DNA of 25,037 bases from a virus. Position numbers and translations under genes: made by a program. The stretch lies in the IMG/VR virus record IMGVR_UViG_3300031840_000861, positions 1-25,037 of that record; one strand, 5' to 3'. The notes beneath the pieces are model-generated. The model had not been told where the DNA came from. It saw only the letters and a program-made list of their open reading frames with translations, and did no database searches. Shown here in pieces: positions 22,022 to 25,037 of the stretch (its first letter is position 1; each line of letters opens with the position of its first letter).

Positions 22022-22045
22022 GTCGCTGTAGTTGTCAACAGCGAC
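22022..22045. promoter_or_regulatory. Operator-like inverted repeat around a TTGACA -35 element
   Basis: GTCGCTGT and ACAGCGAC are perfect 8-bp arms separated by 8 bp. The centre holds TTGACA on the minus strand (22038-22033) and TTGTCA on the plus strand. Symmetry of this length around a consensus -35 looks like a regulator binding site, although no good -10 element is visible at 16-18 nt on either side. Confidence 0.4.
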
Positions 22046-22126
22046 TCACGTTTATCCCTGTTGTCCTAGCTTGTGCAGCCCCTTGTTCTTCACAGGCGAC
22101 TACTCTTTGTGGAAGCCTGAGGAAAA

Positions 22127-22387
22127 CTAGCGCCAGCCACTCGGCCGGCTGGGCACGGGCTGGCGTTCGCCGGGGACATCCTCGGGCGCACCGGCCGGCA
22201 CGCGGCCCTGATCGTCCGCCCAGATCCCTTCGACCCCGACCCCGATTCCGCATTTCTTGCACGGCCGGTTGAGCCGCTTGTGCAGGCTCGGCGTGTCCGC
22301 GCCCGGCCCGGCCGGAATCCAGACAGGCGCAAAGCACCCCTGCACGCAGGTCACGCGGTATCCGGCGATGTAGGAGTACTGGCCCAT
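22127..22387 (-). CDS. Small cysteine-pair (zinc-ribbon-like) protein, minus strand
   Basis: From ATG (complement of 22385-22387) this gives 86 residues: M-G-Q-Y-S-Y-I-A-G-Y-R-V-T-C-V-Q-G-C, then R-P-C-K-K-C-G-I-G-V. The two cysteine pairs (14/18 and 43/46) could bind one zinc ion. The C-terminal third is Pro/Gly/Arg-rich and looks disordered. GAGAG lies about 8 nt upstream. The reading frame is open much further upstream on this strand, but that part lies opposite the methylase gene and is not credible. It is transcribed away from the methylase; a function in DNA or RNA binding is possible but unproven. Confidence 0.55.
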   Translation of the reverse strand: MGQYSYIAGYRVTCVQGCFAPVWIPAGPGADTPSLHKRLNRPCKKCGIGVGVEGIWADDQGRVPAGAPEDVPGERQPVPSRPSGWR

Positions 22388-22418
22388 ACAGCTTCTCTCG
22401 CCTTTGATGGGCGGGGGC

Positions 22419-22512
22419 CGGGGCGCGCCAACGCCCCGAGCCGCGGGAGTAAGGTCCCGCACGACGCACGGGCTAGCACCGTGCCCCGTTCCCGCCGCCG
22501 GCCGGACCGGCG
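22419..22512 (+). other. Run of four stem-loops upstream of the methylase gene
   Basis: Four successive perfect stems lie in this short gap: CGGGGCG/CGCCCCG (22419-22438, 7 bp), GCGGGA/TCCCGC (22443-22460), GCACGG/CCGTGC (22466-22484) and CGCCGG/CCGGCG (22496-22512), the last three 6 bp each. The string GGGAGTAAGGTC (22445-22456) recurs as GGGAGTAAAGGTC just after the last stem (22515-22527), close to the methylase start. A structured leader or small RNA is possible; GC-rich sequence alone also forms such stems, so this is tentative. Confidence 0.4.
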
Positions 22513-22537
22513 CGGGGAGTAAAGGTCTTTCATCACC

Positions 22538-23353
22538 ATGGAGTCGAGTCCCGATCTGTTCGGCGATGTGTCCGTCGAGCCTGCCCAACCGGTCGCCGCC
22601 TATCTCGGCGGCAAGAAGAATCTGGCGCGCCGCCTTGTGCCGCTGATCGATGGCGCGCGTGCGCGCCTCTACGCCGAACCCTTTGTCGGCATGGGCGGCA
22701 TCTTCCTGCGCCGGCGCATCCGGTCGCCGGTCGAAGTGATCAACGATTACAGCCGCGACGTGGCCACCTTCTTCCGGATCCTGCAGCGCCACTATCCGCA
22801 ATTCATCGAAGTGCTGCGCTTCCAGCTCACGACCCGGGCCGAGTTCGAGCGGCTGTCCGCGACCGATCCGGACACGCTGACCGACCTCGAGCGCGCGGCG
22901 CGCTTCCTTTATCTGCAAAGCTGTGCCTTCGCCGGCAAGGTGTCCGGCCGGTCCTTCGGTGTGGATCTCTACCAAGGCGGCGCGTTCAACCTGCTCTCGA
23001 TCGTGCCGCGCCTCGAGGCGGTGCATGCGCGCCTGGCCAAGGTGACGATCGAGCGCCTGTCCTACGAAACCTTCATCGCGCGCTATGACACGGCCGAAAC
23101 GCTCTTCTATCTCGATCCGCCCTATTGGGGCGGCGAGACCGACTACGGCAAGGATTTGTTCGCGCGCGCGGACTTTGCCGCGCTGGCCGACCAGCTCGCG
23201 CGGATCGAGGGCCGCTTCATCCTGTCGATCAACGATGTGCCGGAGATCCGCGAACTCTTCGCCTGGGCCGATATCATGCCGGTCGACGTAACCTACTCGG
23301 TCGGAGAGAACGGCCAGACAGCCAAGGAGCTGATTATCCGCAATGGTCAGTAG
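22538..23353 (+). CDS. DNA adenine N6-methyltransferase, Dam/D12 family
   Basis: The 271-residue protein has the D12-class order of motifs: A-Y-L-G-G-K-K near residue 21 (motif X, AdoMet), E-P-F-V-G-M-G-G at 47-54 (motif I, AdoMet binding), I-N-D-Y at 68-71 and the catalytic D-P-P-Y at 193-196, followed by W-G-G-E. It transfers methyl groups from S-adenosylmethionine to adenine in DNA; Dam homologues recognise GATC, but the target cannot be read here. Prophage copies often protect the phage genome from restriction or alter host gene expression. It is preceded by the stem-loop run, with AAAGG about 12 nt before the ATG, and converges on the next gene with a 2-nt gap. Confidence 0.9.
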   Translation: MESSPDLFGDVSVEPAQPVAAYLGGKKNLARRLVPLIDGARARLYAEPFVGMGGIFLRRRIRSPVEVINDYSRDVATFFRILQRHYPQFIEVLRFQLTTRAEFERLSATDPDTLTDLERAARFLYLQSCAFAGKVSGRSFGVDLYQGGAFNLLSIVPRLEAVHARLAKVTIERLSYETFIARYDTAETLFYLDPPYWGGETDYGKDLFARADFAALADQLARIEGRFILSINDVPEIRELFAWADIMPVDVTYSVGENGQTAKELIIRNGQ

Positions 23354-23355
23354 GC

Positions 23356-23568
23356 CTATTCGGCCGCATCCGGCCGGCCGGCCTTGCGTGCGATCGTCTG
23401 GAGGTGCTCGCTCATCTCGCCAAGGCCCATGCTGACCAGCCCGCTGACGACCAGCAATCCGCCAAAGCCGAGCTGGATATCCGTCCCGCCTGCGGCGAGT
23501 GCGATATAGATCAGAAACCCGCCACCAAGACTGCCGGCAAGCGCGGCCAGAATAAACCAGGGCGACAT
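23356..23568 (-). CDS. Small two-TM membrane protein, minus strand
   Basis: The 70-residue protein from ATG (complement of 23566-23568) has two hydrophobic segments, about residues 4-26 (W-F-I-L-A-A-L-A-G-S-L-G-G-G-F-L-I-Y-I-A-L) and 33-51 (L-G-F-G-G-L-L-V-V-S-G-L-V-S-M), then a charged end (S-E-H-L-Q-T-I-A-R-K-A-G-R). GAGG lies about 8 nt upstream. It is the last gene of the prophage before attR. Holin-like size and topology are noted, but it is not in the lysis cassette and points the other way; I would call it a hypothetical membrane protein. Confidence 0.6.
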   Translation of the reverse strand: MSPWFILAALAGSLGGGFLIYIALAAGGTDIQLGFGGLLVVSGLVSMGLGEMSEHLQTIARKAGRPDAAE

Positions 23569-23775
23569 GGACAGACCTCATTCAGCATGATCAGGATGAT
23601 GCGTCCGTCAGACTAGCCCAGGCGACGGGTCTGCGTCACCCGGGGGCGGGGCGGATCGGGGCGCTTCCCGCTTCGGCCGTCCTGCCAGCCGGCCCCGGCG
23701 CCCGGCTGTCCGGCCCGCCGCAACGGGCGGAAAACGGGTGGAGGCCCGGACTAGCCTGTCCCACAAGGGACCTGA
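23569..23775. other. Intergenic region at the prophage right end
   Basis: No credible gene is seen. Several GC-rich hairpins are present, including GTCCC/GGGAC around ACAA just before the tRNA fragment. GCCCGGA at 23744-23750 matches the usual 5' acceptor arm of tRNA-Phe, but it is 25 nt from the anticodon stem instead of the normal 19, and no D-arm lies between. Confidence 0.6.
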
Positions 23776-23825
23776 GCGGATTGAAAATCCGCGTGTCGGT
23801 GGTTCGAATCCGCCCCCGGGCACCA
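23776..23825 (+). other. Probable attR: 3' half of a tRNA-Phe gene
   Basis: From the anticodon stem to CCA this is a normal tRNA-Phe: stem GCGGA/TCCGC with loop TTGAAAA (anticodon GAA at 23783-23785), variable loop GTGTC, T-arm GGTGG/CCGCC with TTCGAAT, acceptor CCCGGGC and ACCA. No D-arm or matched 5' half precedes it. Phages that integrate in tRNA 3' ends leave exactly such a fragment at the far junction, so the prophage is expected to end here and the intact gene to lie at the other end, outside the window. Confidence 0.78.
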
Positions 23826-23908
23826 TTTTTCCTCCCATCGTTTCATTAACCTCTCACGCGTTTTTCTCGCAGCGCAGGCGCGAGATTGGCTTCCTCTGCC
23901 ACGCGTTC

Positions 23909-23917
23909 TGATATACT
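23909..23917 (+). promoter_or_regulatory. Extended -10 promoter element of the kinase gene
   Basis: TGATATACT contains TG-N-TATACT, an extended -10. A -35 candidate (TTGGCT, 23886-23891) is 20 nt upstream, too far to count for much. Transcription would start at or within a few bases of the ATG at 23922, so the mRNA may be leaderless or translation may begin at a later ATG (24039). Confidence 0.5.
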
Positions 23918-23921
23918 ATTA

Positions 23922-25037
23922 ATGGACGCCAAGAGGTTGAATGCGTTGGATCGTCGGGGGAATGCGCCAGCAGGGACACACCGCAGCGCCGCCAGCCGTG
24001 GCCCTGCCGGTCGCGGAGCGTCTCTCCTCGATCACATCATGGCCTTTGCCGCGCGTCTCGATACCGACGGACGGGTCCTAGACGTCAATCAACCCGCGCT
24101 CGAACTCGGGGATACCTCCGGGGACGACGTGCTGGGCAAACCCTTCTGGGAGTGCTTCTGGTGGAGCTACGATCCCGCCATCCAGTCTGAACTGCGTGAA
24201 GAAATCCGGCAGGCCGCAAACGGGGTGACGATACGCCGTGATGCCGAATGCCGGATGACGGGCGACCGGCTCGTGGCGATCGATTTCCAGCTGGCCCCGC
24301 GCCGCGACGAGTCCGGCCGGGTCGTCGACCTGGTCGCGTCGGGTGTCGACATTACCGAACGCAAGGCAAGCGAGCGGCGCCTGGCCGCCAGCGAAGCCCG
24401 CCTGCGGTCGGTCTTCACCTCGATCGATCAGGGCTATTGCCTGTGCGAGATCGAAACGGATGAGGCGGGATGCCCGATCGACTACCGGTTCGTCGAAGTG
24501 AACCCGTTATTCGAGGAAATGACGGGATTACACGACGCGCAGGGGCGCACCGCGTTCGATCTTGTCCCCGGCCTGGAGCGCCACTGGCTGGACGACTATG
24601 TACGGGTCGCGCTCGACGGCGAGACGCTGCGCTTTGAAAGCGAGTCCGAGGCGATGGGCCGCGTGTTCGACGTGTTTGCGGCTCCGGTCGAGCCGCGCGG
24701 TCACTTTGTGTTAGTTTTCAAAGACATAACAAAGACCAAAGAGGATGAGAAGCATCGCGCCCTGCTGGCTGGCGAGCTCAATCACCGGGTCAAGAATTCG
24801 CTGGCGACGATCCAGGCCATGGCCAACCACACCTTGCGCACGGCCTCGGATCTGGACTCCTTCGGCCAGGTCTTCTCCGGCCGTCTGCAGGCCATGGCCT
24901 CGGCGCACGATGTCACCTTCAGCAAGGACGGGGAGGGCGCGGCTGACCTGCACAGCCTGATCGAGGCCCAGCTCGGACCCCATGCGCCGTCGGAGCCTGA
25001 CCGGCTGCGGCTGGACGGGCCACAGATCAACCTTGCA
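23922..25037 (+). CDS. PAS/PAS HWE-family sensor histidine kinase; 3' end outside window
   Basis: The frame is open from ATG 23922 to the right edge (372 codons seen). After a short basic start, residues about 40-150 form a PAS domain ending V-D-I-T-E-R-K, and about 155-275 a second, ending F-K-D-I-T-K-T-K. The phosphoacceptor box E-L-N-H-R-V-K-N-S-L (His288) followed by A-T-I-Q-A-M-A is the HWE-type form, a histidine kinase family most common in alphaproteobacteria and often linked to stress or light sensing. The ATPase domain lies outside the window. No LOV-type flavin cysteine motif is seen, so the signal is unknown. It belongs to the host chromosome, being beyond the attachment site. ATG 24039 is an alternative start. 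Confidence 0.85.
   Translation, partial: MDAKRLNALDRRGNAPAGTHRSAASRGPAGRGASLLDHIMAFAARLDTDGRVLDVNQPALELGDTSGDDVLGKPFWECFWWSYDPAIQSELREEIRQAANGVTIRRDAECRMTGDRLVAIDFQLAPRRDESGRVVDLVASGVDITERKASERRLAASEARLRSVFTSIDQGYCLCEIETDEAGCPIDYRFVEVNPLFEEMTGLHDAQGRTAFDLVPGLERHWLDDYVRVALDGETLRFESESEAMGRVFDVFAAPVEPRGHFVLVFKDITKTKEDEKHRALLAGELNHRVKNSLATIQAMANHTLRTASDLDSFGQVFSGRLQAMASAHDVTFSKDGEGAADLHSLIEAQLGPHAPSEPDRLRLDGPQINLA

Noticed and set aside
23744-23825. A complete functional tRNA-Phe gene
   Set aside because: Spacing between the putative 5' arm and the anticodon stem is 6 nt too long, there is no D-arm with the G-G pair, and the 7th acceptor pair is A-C.

Overview
The window is almost entirely the late (structural and lysis) half of a lambda-like, long-tailed siphovirus prophage in a GC-rich alphaproteobacterium. 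The alphaproteobacterial assignment rests on four things: the HWE-type sensor kinase in the right flank, the GyrB sequence at the left edge, the GC-rich codon use, and phage families (TipJ-type host-specificity protein, DUF1833, DUF6441-like) that are common in alphaproteobacterial phages. A Maricaulales/Hyphomonadales-type host is possible, but the sequence does not prove it.

Layout. Positions 1-305 hold an odd chimeric reading frame: about 50 codons of the GyrB Toprim region run in frame into an unrelated C-terminus directly before the head genes. Positions 368-4246 are the head and connector block: lambda-D-like decoration protein, lambda-E-like major capsid protein, a repeat-rich acidic small protein, a head-tail joining protein, DUF6441-like and tail-terminator-like proteins, and a small unknown. 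Positions 4358-15396 are the tail block in lambda order: tail tube, G/GT tail-assembly chaperones, tape measure, three tail-tip proteins (one an NlpC/P60 peptidase) and a giant TipJ-type hub with a gpI-like N-terminus. Positions 15414-19874 are a mosaic tail fibre with a glycine-rich tip, a likely fibre-assembly partner and a DUF1353 protein, closed by a strong intrinsic terminator. Positions 19951-21893 are a tightly coupled lysis cassette: membrane protein, DUF5675 protein, holin-like protein, a 39-residue membrane peptide, and an overlapping Rz/Rz1-type spanin pair. Positions 21835-23568 are an accessory patch: a minus-strand 36-residue hydrophobic peptide, a minus-strand cysteine-pair protein, a Dam-type DNA adenine methylase behind a run of stem-loops, and a small membrane protein. 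The prophage ends at a 3' fragment of tRNA-Phe (23776-23825), the likely attR. A host PAS/PAS/HWE histidine kinase then runs off the right edge.

How it works together. Head genes are separated by short gaps that usually carry a GC-rich stem-loop, while tail and lysis genes mostly overlap by 1-14 nt (TGATG, GTGA, ATGA), which suggests translational coupling. The chaperone pair carries a complete programmed -1 frameshift signal: a G GGA AAA slippery heptamer, a 5-nt spacer and a 13-bp hairpin. The most unusual DNA-level feature is a 13-bp palindrome, CGAACGCCGTTCG, present five times. Three copies lie in unrelated coding regions and two lie just after stop codons, directly upstream of strong hairpins. 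Integrase, early genes, terminase and portal are not in the window.
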